Shown: positions 22,079-32,265 of the stretch, one piece after another | Layout: the number at the start of each line of letters is the position of its first letter | Numbering within the stretch: the stretch's first letter is position 1 | From: Gaeumannomyces sp. JS-464 | Lineage: Eukaryota > Ascomycota > Sordariomycetes > Magnaporthales > Magnaporthaceae | Assembly (NCBI GenBank): GCA_002197995.1 | Contig: NGZR01000003.1 | Location: forward strand, 6,448,001 to 6,512,000 | Reading direction: 5' to 3' | DNA length: 64,000 bases | Notes under the pieces: generated by a model | What the model was told of the DNA's origin: nothing | The model's database searches: none | What the model saw: only the letters and a program-made list of their open reading frames with translations | Translations under genes and position numbers: made by a program

Positions 22079-22393
22079 TGTTACACGGAAGCGACCAGGG
22101 ATTCTTGGGAATAGCCTCACAAAGGCCACGGAGGCCCAAACGCCTGCAGAAAGTAAACGCTAAAGCAGTGGAGCCAGTCGTTCAAATAGGGCTACCAATC
22201 GGGCCAACGGAAATGGCGTAAGTGGACGGGCCACCTGCACGGGCCACCTAAATCTGGCTATTTAATCCCGGCGTCATTTCAGAATCCCCTTAGCAGATTC
22301 TGGCTCCAAAAAGCATCTCTTGAGACCATGAAAGATTATTAGCCTTTATAATAGAGATCACCCCTCTCAAGCCTGCATTGCACCCTTGTGACA
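22079..22393 (+). repeat. 3' LTR of the Gypsy element
   Basis: Begins TGTTACACGG and ends GTGACA, forming the short inverted ends TGTCAC/GTGACA. A GGGAAGGGGAGG purine tract lies just upstream. It is a gapless match to the 5' LTR. Confidence 0.95.
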
Positions 22394-22398
22394 GCAAT
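22394..22398. repeat. Target-site duplication GCAAT (right copy)
   Basis: Right-hand GCAAT duplicate. Removing the element and one copy makes the host reading frame continuous across the junction. Confidence 0.95.
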
Positions 22399-24275
22399 GG
22401 CTTGCAAAGACCTATGTGTACACGGGTGAATATCGCGAAGCAGTCAAAACGATCGAAGAGCTTCTGGCACAAGAGCAAAACAAGGGTGGAGACAGCAAAA
22501 GACCCAACGCCAGCCTGGTGGGAATTCTCGCTATCGCGTACGCGTACCTCGGGGAATTTGAAAAGAGTAAAAAGGTCATGGAGGACGGGGACCAGAAGGC
22601 CACGCCAATGCCGAGGCAACAAAGAGAGGCCGCAAAAGATTGGGAAGAATCAAAGGGAGGACGGGAAAAGGCAGCTTCTCACAGTCAGAGGCAGTCCTTC
22701 GCCTCGAGCCTATCTACCATCCAACTCAGCCACGACGTGACGCTTCAAGCACGGGTCCAAGTCGCCATCGTCTGCGGCGACTACGCCAGCGGTCTCGACA
22801 TCGCGGAGGAGGCGCTCGAGGGCATGCGGAAGCACTTGGGCAACAGACACGCCCAGACACTCGAGGTGGCGCGCATGAAGGCCATGTGTATGGCCCGTGT
22901 CTCCACGACGATCGAGGACTCGAACGACGCCGAAAAGACGTGCAGGGAGACGTTGAAATCTGTCAAGTCGGAAATGTCCGAACAACACCCCCTGGCTTTG
23001 GAAACGATGAATGTGCTTGTGTTCATCTTCCGGACCCAGGCCCGCCTTACTGAGTCCGTCGACCTCGGGGGCAAAGTCTTCTCGATGATGGACAAGGTGC
23101 TCGGGGGCAGGCATCCAGCTACCTTGGCGGCCGGTGCGGAGTTGGCCGTCAATCACCGCTCCAACGGTAGCTACGAAACCGCCGTCAAGAGGCTAGTTCA
23201 GGTTGCGCACACGAGCATCTCTGTGTACAGCGCGCGGAACCAAGAAACCTTGCACTACTGCTCTGAGCTGGCGGCCACTTACTACCGATGCGGCCATCTC
23301 GCTCTCGCCCAAGATTTGGTCCTCGCCGTCCTGAAGATTCAGTGGCAGGTCTATGCCAAACCCGAGGCAGCGGAGAGTGAGCAGACTTGTCATGGCGAGG
23401 CCACTACCAAGGCTGGGCGTGTCGTCCAGCCCATCTTGGACTACTTAGCAAGACATCTGGAGGGCCCTCGGAGTCCCCACGCCTCATCCTTCTTCGGACC
23501 ATGGACACTCCATCCATACCTGATCGAGACTCTGCAAACGACGGCACTCATTCTAGCTCGGAAACGCGATCCCGAGGTCGAGCTAGGGAAGAAAATACTT
23601 GAGACTGTGCTCGCAGAGAAGGCTACTGTTCTCGGGGAATCAAATATCTCCACTCTTGCTTGTCAATACGAGCTGGCTATAATCAAGCGAGACCTCTCGG
23701 ACTTGGGGAACGCAGGAATAGATTTTAAAACTGTGTACCAGAACCGAAAACGCTCGCTCGGCGACTCCCACGCCGACACCCTCGCGGCAAAGAGGGAGCT
23801 CCTCATCACAAACCTGATCATGGGCAACTTGACGCTGCAAAGCCCCGACGAGCCCGACGAGTCTGCTGCGCCATCCTGGGCCGAGGTTGAGCGGCTGTCC
23901 GAAGAGATCTACCTCGCTCAGGAGCTGCGGCTGGGCAAGACGCATCCCGAAACGCTCAAGACCAAGCTTTGGCTGTTCGTCATCCAGATCGAGGCCTTTG
24001 TCGGATCCTCGCAGGCAGACGCGGACTTGAAGGCCAAGGTGGACAGTACGCGGGCCGAGATCCTCGACAGGCTGAGGTGCGAGCCCGTGAGGAAGGAGCG
24101 ATTCCTGGAAGCAACACAGATGGAAGAGAGGGTAGCAACGTTCTTCGAGCAGGATGAACAACCCCAAGTTGCGCGTGAGATCAGGGACTATCTCGCCAGC
24201 GAGGCATCGGCCGGAGCTCCTACTGCCAGCGAAGAGGACACAGCAAGGGAGCTGATTGTGTCTCTGGTGAGTTGA
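22399..24275 (+). pseudogene. Alpha/beta-hydrolase-like + TPR protein, 3' part
   Basis: The distal half, uninterrupted for over 600 codons, is an array of kinesin-light-chain-type TPR units. The diagnostic turn G-x-x-HPxTL recurs about every 42 residues or a multiple: GNRHAQTLEVARMK, SEQHPLALETMNVL, GGRHPATLAAGAEL, YSARNQETLHYCSEL, GESNISTLACQYEL, GDSHADTLAAKREL and GKTHPETLKTKLWL. The first codons after the duplication (GGCTTGCAAAGACC...) continue the frame left at 15430, with the sense TQ-WLAKTYVYTGEYREA. The end is TGA 24273-24275. A GTGAGT donor overlaps that stop and a TAG acceptor occurs at 24303, so a 37-nt intron leading to a 7-codon exon is possible but rather short. Without its start this half is not expressed as the original protein, though a new start could exist. 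Confidence 0.85.
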
Positions 24276-25640
24276 ATGCATCGTAACCTCTGCGTTTTCA
24301 TAGCCAACTGCCCTGTTTGCGTAATTAAGTTGTGATCCCATATTATTACAAGCTAACTGTTGGTAGGAGTGGTGCTCCTGTAGGCACGGAGATCTCCCAA
24401 AAGGAAAGAACAAAGATCTATAGATCTGGAACTGGTGTCTGTTGTGATGCATGTCTTGGGAAGGAATCTAGGCACAGGAAGGGGATCGCAAGATCCCCTT
24501 TTATAGGCTCGTGGGAGCGCACGGCCCGTGGGCCTGCGGCTCCACGAGGCGTGGCGATGCACGCGCTGCTAACGTAATCCAACACTAACCTTGATATTTG
24601 GTCTCGCTTTTAGGGAAATGCAATCAACTGCGCCACGGAGGGGGCTGAGACCTCTGCGAGATAGGTGGTGCTTGGCCACCGGAGGAACTTGAGCACAGAT
24701 GGGCGCCAAAGGAAGCGCGCCTCCGGCATCGGCGAAGGGACACCGTCGGAAACACCGAACGTTGAAGCCGAAAGCTAGCAGGACCATCTAGAAGGGTTCT
24801 TAGAGTTTCCTAGCTTCTTGATCAGGTAAATGAATAAAATTGCCTTTGGACCTGCCGCGCGGGTTCTGCGTTTGGAATGTCGGCAAAAGAAATGGCTTGG
24901 GAGGTTTAGGTAAAATTTTGGTTCAGATAGAAAAGAAGGAAAAAAAAAAAAAAACAAGAAAAAAGATCTGTAGTTACCGATCTACCACTTCTTAAGCAAT
25001 TAATCATGGTTAATTAACGAAAGTGTAAACACGGAGCTATAAAGTAATTAGAAAATCACACTGGTATGCACCACAAGATAGACGGGATACACTCCAAACT
25101 GCAGGTGCTATGTGAATCATAAAATTGAACCCTGTCAAGCCGATGCATGGAAGAGTTTACCATCCGTGATGCCGGGGCGCTGGAACGATGCCCGTCATGA
25201 CTTCGTCGGACTGGCCCCGAGATTTCCCCACATTCTAGGATCTCCCCACCGGCCTCGGTCCGGGGCCTGCCACGCGACTCGCCTGGGGAAATCCTACCAC
25301 GAGCCCCCGCCACTCGTTGCACCATGGCACTTGGCTGGGTACGTTTTTTTTTCTTCGGGAGAAGGTTCTGGGGTGTCTTCCCCAGTCTTGGCTTGGGTTC
25401 CCTCGTGGTTTATGGGACCAATAGAAGGGGGCTGGGAGAGGCATGGTCCTGCACAAGGTAGCACTGATGTTGGCAGTTGGCATGCAAGTAAAAAAAAAAA
25501 AAGAAGCAACTCGAGCCGGATGTATTTCTTGTCTAGCACTCGGCAGTCGGCACATAGGGGCACACAGGCCTAGATGGAGCGACTTCATGGGTGCACGTAT
25601 GTTAGTGAGCTGCCACGGGTAACCCTGCCGGCACACAGCA
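24276..25640. other. Intergenic, with a solo LTR
   Basis: Contains the solo LTR at 24358-24584. The rest, AT-rich near 24950-25060 with poly-A tracts near 24940 and 25490, shows no gene I can support. Confidence 0.5.
24358..24584. mobile_element. Solo LTR (227 bp)
   Basis: Begins TGTTGG and ends CCAACA, a perfect 6-bp inverted end pair of the TG...CA type. It is flanked on both sides by CTAAC (24353-24357 and 24585-24589), a 5-bp target duplication. It contains a TATA-like TTTTATAGG and a short palindrome GGGGATCGCAAGATCCCC near 24481-24498. It has no similarity to the Gypsy LTR next door, so it is from a different family. A solo LTR is the scar of recombination between the two LTRs of a full element. 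Confidence 0.85.
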
Positions 25641-27440
25641 TCAAACGCGGTTGCTCTCGGCATGCTTCCTGGAGGCCTCCGAGTCCCGGCCCTTGGGCAA
25701 CTCGTCGTCGAACATCATGATCTCGCGGACGGCCGGCTTCAGGTCGTCGGCGGTCGGGTAGGCGATCTTGTGGACCTGGTACCAGGGCGTGTCGAACAGC
25801 TTGTCCATGCTCTCGAGCGAGCGGCCAGACGTCTCGGGCAGGGCCAGGTAGACGTAGACGAGCGAGATGGAGCAGATACGCGGGAAGAAGATGAAGGCGC
25901 CGTAGCGGTCCGTGGCGGCCAGCAGCGACGGCATCGCCCTGCTGCACCCAAAGTACATGGCCAGTGGACCGCTATGAGGACCGACATGTTGATGGACCGG
26001 ATGCGCAGCGGGAACACCTCGGCCGAGACGAGGTACGGGATCGAGAACCAGCGGATGGACCAGGCGACGGCGTGCAGGTAGATGGCGGCGATGGCGCCGC
26101 GGCTGGCCGCCATGGCCTGCGGGTCGGCCTCGATCTGGGCGACGGTGCGGCCGTTGGTGACGCCGAGGTGCGCGCCGGCGTAGGCGAGCGTGACGGTCTG
26201 CAGGGCAATGCCCATCATGAGCGAGCGGCGGCGGCCGATGAAGTCGATGACGGAGACCGAGAAGAGCAGGACGGTGACGAACTTGAGCACCGCGTACATG
26301 CCCATGGCCAGGAAGCGCGACTCGGTGCCCTGGATGCCCGGTAGCCGAAGATGGTGGGCTGTACTGCGAGATGGCGTTGGCGCCGGACCACTGGCCGAAA
26401 ACGTAGGCGAACATGAGGATGAAGCGCCGGCGGTTGGGCTTGTCGGCAAAGGTTTCGCGCACGAGGTCCTAGGTGCCGCGCCCGCGACGACCGCGATCTC
26501 GTGGTTGAGCTGCGTCTCCATGCCCTGGAACTCGGCCCGGATGAACTCGTGGTCCTCGGGCAGGCCTCTGAATCGACACAGCGTGGCGAGCGCCTCGGAC
26601 CGCTTGTCCTGCATCAGCAGGAACCGCGGCGTCTCGGGCGTGAAGAAGGTCCCGACGCCCCAGATGATGGCCGGGACAGCCTGCAGCGCCGTGGGCAGCA
26701 CCCACTGCACGTCCGTGTTTGCGTGGTAGCGCGTGATGCCGTAGTTGAAGAAGAAGCTAAAGACGACTCCCAACTGCTGGCAGCACGTGTACTGGAGCGT
26801 CAGCAGGCCGCGGATGGACTGAGGCGCAATCTCGGTGATGTAGACTAGTTCAGGGGAGTAGGCTTGTTAGTATCGAGAAGCGCAGAGCGTGGCACGGCGG
26901 CCCCGCCCAGAGGCTATGGGAGCACTGGGCCATCTAACCAGATGGAAGGACCGTGGTCGCGCCGATGCCAATACCAGCGATGACGCGCGTCGCATAGAGA
27001 GCAGCCAGGTTGCCGTTGCAAAAGGCCTGTCTCAAGACACCGGCGATGTAAGTGAGCATAAAGAATTGAAAGGTGCACGTGCGGCCGAGGCGCTGGGTAA
27101 GCCATACGCACGCCAGACAGCCAAAGACGGCGCCAGCAGTAGCGATAGCGACGATCCAGCCCTTTGTGTTCGCGTAATCGGCCTCGGACTGCTTGTCGAT
27201 GCCGAAACGCTTGCGGAAGATGGGCACGATGACGAGGGACGCGATGTTGCCTGCAGGTCGGCCAGTTGGTAAGTCGGGTGCCCAGGGGCTAGTGTTGCTT
27301 GGGAGGCTTGGAAGGTGACGAGGGACGGGACGGCGCCGCTTACCTTCATCGAAGCCCTTGGCCACGCCGGAGAAACTCCAGATCCAGGGGCTGTCTTTGA
27401 TGGCCTTCTTGGTGGCCTTGATCATGTTTGGTCTCGCCAT
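25641..27440 (-). CDS. MFS sugar transporter (frame-broken)
   Basis: Plasma-membrane sugar/H+ symporter of the major facilitator family. Exon 1 (27440-27344) starts MARPNMIKATKKAIKDSPWI. Intron 27251-27343. Exon 2 (27250-26939) carries GNIASLVIVPIF, TQRLGRT (loop 2-3) and YATRVIAGIGIGATTVLPS. Intron 26845-26938. Exon 3 begins VYITEIAPQSIRGLLTLQYT, then has PETPRFLLMQ, FGQWSGANAISQYSP, DFIGRRRSLMMG, YLVSAEVFPLRIRS and LALPETSGRSLESMDKLF. These are the sugar-transporter signatures in order. Exon 3 changes frame near 26470, 26355, 26340 and 25960. Each is repaired by one missing base, three of them in short C or G runs. The last block ends at 25641. Family resemblance is to hexose/quinate-type permeases. 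Substrate unknown. Confidence 0.85.
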
Positions 27441-28182
27441 CTTGCCGACTTTGCTGTGATATCTCCTCGCAAAACACCGCCCGCAGGAGAAAACGTTCAA
27501 CAGATACAGTAGTCAAGCACAAGGGCAGGCCGGGATAATTATAGCCTGACCTGCCGTGGGTGGTAGTGTACACAGAAATCTTGGCCCTGCTCCCCAGCAC
27601 CGGCCGGGCTTTTCCCCGGCAGCCAGCGACCACCGTGACATCCAGTAACAGAAACTGGGAGTAACAAACAGCGCTAGATCGCGCTTCCTGGTCGTGTAAG
27701 AGGGTCCTGTCCCCGCAAAGATGGGGGACCCATGGATCACTCTGTGCGGGGAACTGGGCAACATCCTGGGGGTCGTGTTGGCCATGGCTCCTGGGCCCGA
27801 CAAGGTCCGAATGATGCTGAGGGCATTATCCGGCGCCGTGTTGGTTCCCACATCTGATCCCGGAAATGGCCCGAAATAGGCCCAGGGCAACGCGTTGGTT
27901 ACCACGCATGGGCCCGGACGAGACCCGAATCAGGCTGGGGATACCGGTAACGTGGGGATATTTATTCCCGTGGTCGGGTATGGCCGAGGTGAGGCCGACC
28001 CATGACAATGGCGGCACACACGAGCCGCCAGCCTTCTGGAGAGTGCTGTCCGGGACACGCCCGTGACTGACGAGCAGAACCAAAAGGGGCAGCACTTGCC
28101 GGACAGGTTGTCGAATGGATTGCTGAAGGAGAGCGCAGATGAGTTCACCCAGAATAAAAGTTATGAGGCCGCCACATGCTCG
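27441..28182. other. Intergenic, upstream of transporter
   Basis: Promoter side of the minus-strand transporter. No gene or repeat end recognised. Confidence 0.4.
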
Positions 28183-30257
28183 TCAGCACCCCTGGGTCAG
28201 CCCAATCATGGTCAACCAGACCCAGGAGTGCCCAAGACGGATCCCAAACTCAAAGGTGTCACAGCTCTCCCTGGCGGATTGTCGTCCAAGAGTATCTTGT
28301 AGGTGGGTTGATAGAGTAGAAGTTGGCCCGCTTGCCCTGGTGGACGCGGCGAGCGCCCGCTCCAGCCATGGCTGAGCATCATGGGCGCCGAACCTTTCGT
28401 GAAACATGAAAGAGATGGCGAGGAAGTGCTTGGTGCGAATTGGTTGCCTGTGGGGGACTGTTCAGATGGGCAGCCGTCCACTCGAGAATGCGCACGCCCC
28501 GATCGTGGCTGTCGCAGTCAAAGTGCAGCGAGGCCAGCTCGACGGCGAGCGAAAGATGCCACTGCGTCGCGATGGGGACTCCTGTGAGCGTAACCCATTT
28601 ACCGCTGCCGCGTACGGATGCGGCCAGTTCGTCCCTGGCCGCTTTGCATTCGGCGTGCGCGAGATATGAGCTCCCCGCCGCGATGAGGGTCTTGATAAGC
28701 ATGCAACCGTCCATGCAGGCGTAGCTTCTCTTGATGGATGGCGAGTCTCCGTTACGCAGCTCTATCAGCCTCCTGACGGCTGGCTGTATACCTGGGACAC
28801 CCGCTAGCGTCCAGAGGCGCATTATGACAATCTGCTGCTCAATGGCTGTGTCCTCAAGTGGAGCCACCAATGACCCGATCGATGATATCAATCTCGAGCG
28901 ATGAATCGCCTTATGAGCTTTCCGAACCTGTCTGTTCTGCGCACCCAGTCGGGGAATGCGACAAACTTGCCGGACCTGACTCCCACCCATCACGAATGGC
29001 CTGGTACACGTTGAAGGCCAGAGTTTTGGCCCTTTCGGCCTGATGGAACCCCTGGAATATCTCCACCATCGCAGGTAATGTCTGAGCGAATCTGAGCTCC
29101 AGAGGCCAACAGCCTCGCTGTGGCCCTTTGACAGCCAGTCAAGAACCTGGAACGCCTTTTCATCCTGTTTAGACGGATGTAGGCGCCGGCAAGGGCGTAG
29201 GACGTCGATAGCGAAAGATGGTGCCGGGGGTTAATTTGCACCGCAGTCCACAGAGAACTGTTCGCAGGCGGAAGGCTGCATCGGTCGGGCTTCCCTGGTC
29301 GAGAAGGTCCATCGCGGCCTTCCTCCGACACAAGAGCTCTGCTAATGTCAGGCTTCGGCTGTCGACTTGGAGCAGCGGCTCGGGGATCGGGATGTCTTGC
29401 CATCCCGGGTCGACGGCTGGTGTCTGGGCCGATGGGGTCCAGGCCTCGTTGATGGGATGTGTCGTCGATCGAGAATTCGATGCCAGCTTTTCATGAGAAG
29501 TATGGGGTTGCCCGGTAAGAGGGCTCCTGATGACAAAGTCTGATGGGCTTGCAGTAGATGTGCCGTCTGCATCCCGCCGTTGTTAGCAAGACAAACCGCC
29601 CACTAGCGAGTGGGACACTAGGGGTTGGCCAATACCTTGAGAATGATTGCTTGGCTCGATTCCCGCTCGGCGATACCTGTCGAAGCGCTTTTGGATACCG
29701 CTCAAGCTCACCTTCTGTCCTCGTTTGAGGACCTCGGTTTTCCGCGGATCCCTCCCGTTGACCATCTGCATTATTTTGCGAACATCTCTTTGCTTCATAT
29801 TTTTGGCAAATCCCCATGAGGACAGCTTTTCGGCAAATACCGTTCTTCTACGTTCACGATCGGGAAAGTTAGTAGAGCCGGCCGCGCTGCGATGACACGG
29901 CACAAATTAAAGCGCTTACGATGCATGTAGGCCATGCTCCTTCATGACTTCCATGGTCCTTCCTAGCGTAAGGCCATCAATGATATAAAGCCTGTGGATG
30001 GTTTCTTTGTGTTGCTCCCATTTGGCGTCTGGCGCCATCTGTCGTCTGATCGGTGGCTTTTTGGCACGCGGGAGTTGGCTGATGCTCGCCGCCCGGAACG
30101 AAGTCGCCTCGCCCACGCGCACGGGCTGCGGCTGTGGCATCACGTCGATGTTTTCAATGGCAATATATGGACCGGAAGGGGGTTGAGGTGCAACGGTGTG
30201 CTGGTGTGAGCCATCATCGCCAGCCCTAGCAGTGCCGGCTGCCCTAAAGTATTCCAT
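28183..30257 (-). pseudogene. Clr5-domain + TPR-like protein, decayed
   Basis: Clr5 is a ~50-residue fungal N-terminal domain with a helix-turn-helix look, often in front of repeats. The frame before and after ATG 30257 contains Pro/Ala-rich sequence, then APDAKWEQHKETIHRLYIID and GRTMEVMKEHGLHA. A good intron (29848-29919, with branch CTACTAAC) joins to SRTVFAEKLSSWGFAKNMK, completing the Clr5 domain. Downstream pieces read LLCRRKAAMDLLDQGSPTDA, LSLSTSYALAGAYIRLNRMK and a helical stretch IEQQIVIMRLWTLAGVPG, as in fungal helical-repeat proteins. They sit in three frames with stops between them, and more than three breaks are not explained by introns. The start is uncertain because the frame stays open upstream of 30257. 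Decay is likely. Confidence 0.6.
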
Positions 30258-32265
30258 AGGGGGAGAGCCCGATGCTGGGACGCGAGGTCCCGAAGCAGGC
30301 GCCAATGTCTCGAATCGTCGCCTGTCGCCATCGCCCAGGGCCTTTCCTCGTCTGGGAGCGGGCGACGGTAGTTACCTGCCATGACGCCTGATTGACGGCC
30401 GCGACCGGTAATTCGTATGATATGTTTGTCTCAAACACAATGACAAGATCCGTGCGTGCTTCGCGTCAAAAGCCACAAGCTTGAGGTGAGGAACCGCGCA
30501 CGCCTTTACTCTCGGGGCAGCGCAGCTGGGCCGTGGAAGAGTCCTGGATTCCAGACATCAGATTTGTATCATTTGCCACATAGCATGTACATAGCCCGGC
30601 GGATAGAGTCTTCTGGTCGCAGGAGTCCCCCATCCAATCCCTGATTGGTGCCACAGATCCGCAGGTAGCCAATAAATGGGAATGACGAGCCACCGAGCTT
30701 CTAGGCGTGCCAGGGCCGAAACACATGAGGGCGAGCGCCCCCGCTAAAAGATCCATCCGTACATGTTCCCTAAAGTCCTAAAAGCCCAGAAGACCCCACC
30801 GCCCGTGCAGTGCAGCCTCAATGATGTGCCGAGTTGGCCCAGGCGCCCGCTCGGCGAACCACACCACTCGAAGGCAACCTCGCTCAAGTGGGGTGGTGGG
30901 ATCCAGTCGACGCCCAGAAAATCCACAAACATCTTCAAAAGTCCGAAGCCAGGCACCCTATTGCATCCCGTCGAACAGAACCATGTCGTGTGTGCATGAC
31001 TGCGCGGGTGGCGGAATTGGTGCATTTAGGTGTGGTCGCCAAGGAGATACAGCAAACAGTGAGAAAAAAAAAGTCCACAAAAGTCCCGCATTCTTCCACG
31101 GAGTTGAGGCGGGATGCGTAACGCACCCAGCATCTATAAAATAAAATAAAAAAGTCCGGCGAAAAAAAAAAACCCAAACGTCCGCGCCCCCCAACTAGGG
31201 AACTTAGACATCACAGCCGAGCTGACTGGTGTCAATTGGCTAGGAAAAGATCCAGAGCAAAGTTCGCAAAAGTCTTTTTATTTCGGAATCGGCGGCGGCG
31301 GTGTGCCCAGCTGGGATGCAAGGACGCGGGCCACGCATGGTGATTCAAGCCTCCGGAGCCCAAGAGCGAGCTTCCTCGGGGTTGAGATGGCATAGACAAG
31401 CGTGTATAAGTTGGGAGTCTATTCCTGGTGTTCGAGCTCGTCATCTTTCCCAATGGTTCCCAGCCTTCATATCTACACTTAGACACCTACTTGCCGAGAT
31501 ACTTGGGTACCTGAAAATCGTTGTACTGTATTCCATCTTTTTTAGACGCATCGAACGACCTCCTTCCCTCACGGCTAGACACCATACCTCGAGCGCTGCA
31601 ACGCCTATTTGTCGCCGGGAGTAGACGCGCTAGTTTCTCGCGGCAACAAGCGTGCATATTTATCCCAAGGGATATACATCAGCGTAATGAACCCCGAGGC
31701 GGAGAGCAAGGTACACTCCCTGTGTGGCGAAACAACCATCCTAAGGGATGACGAGAGCCTTGTCATTCCCGCCTCAAAAGTGCAACGAATCGCTCGCTAA
31801 CTGCAAGCCGGTAGGCTACCAGCCCTCCTCCCAAGGAGAGACGCGCCGACTCTGGACACGGTGAAAGGGATCAAGATGCAGGAGAAAAGTGCAGCCGGAA
31901 CCAGGCGATGCTGGAGTGGTGGCTGGGAGAGACGGCAAAGGAGGAGCCTTTCCACGGGCTTCATCTTGTGCAGGAGGAACAAGGGGGGAAAAACAAGGGC
32001 AGGCTGTAATACGAGGGGTTGAGAGTTGGAGGCCGGGCACTGACAAAGGAGACTGAGGGCACCTACCTAGGTACCTCCGTGCTTGGCAACGCTAGGAGGT
32101 GTATGTACCTATGTACATATGTTTTTACGGCATCTTCGGAGTCGGGCGGCTACCTAGTAGTCACTAGTGCATATAAAGCTGGCACAGCCCCACAAACTCT
32201 TGATGCATACGCTGCTGCTCTTACAACCCATTTTCTTAGGCGAATAGTCCCTATCCTGACCCATC
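30258..32265. other. Intergenic, no supported gene
   Basis: Two kilobases of small overlapping frames on both strands, with an A/T-rich patch near 31060-31170 and CCTAGGTACC-type sequence near 32060-32090. A TATA box lies at 32172. I see no gene. Confidence 0.4.
32172..32177 (+). promoter_or_regulatory. TATA box
   Basis: TATAAA 94 bp upstream of the AAA+ ATPase start codon. Confidence 0.5.

Larger units (their letters stand above)
15431..22393 (+). mobile_element. Ty3/Gypsy LTR retrotransposon with chromodomain, RIP-decayed
   Basis: A complete 6,963-bp element in the same direction as the host gene, with 315-bp LTRs and a 5-bp target duplication. The interior is very AT-rich with stops throughout, yet the protein order can be read by eye. 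A gag zinc knuckle lies at about 18100-18144 (CGWENHHTLKC). Protease is near 18390-18490 (DTGS changed to DLKS). Reverse transcriptase is at about 19260-19900, RNase H at about 20030-20230 and integrase at about 20890-21360. A C-terminal chromodomain lies at about 21755-21925 (VLYRVKWEGYPKERDKTWK). That order (RT, RNase H, integrase, chromodomain) places it in the chromoviral branch of Ty3/Gypsy. A purine-rich tract (about 22061-22075) precedes the 3' LTR. It cannot be autonomous now. Confidence 0.95.

Noticed and set aside
31003..31035. tRNA-like sequence GCGGGTGGCGGAATTGGTGC
   Set aside because: It resembles a leucine tRNA D-arm, but no matching acceptor stem, anticodon loop or T-arm follows.
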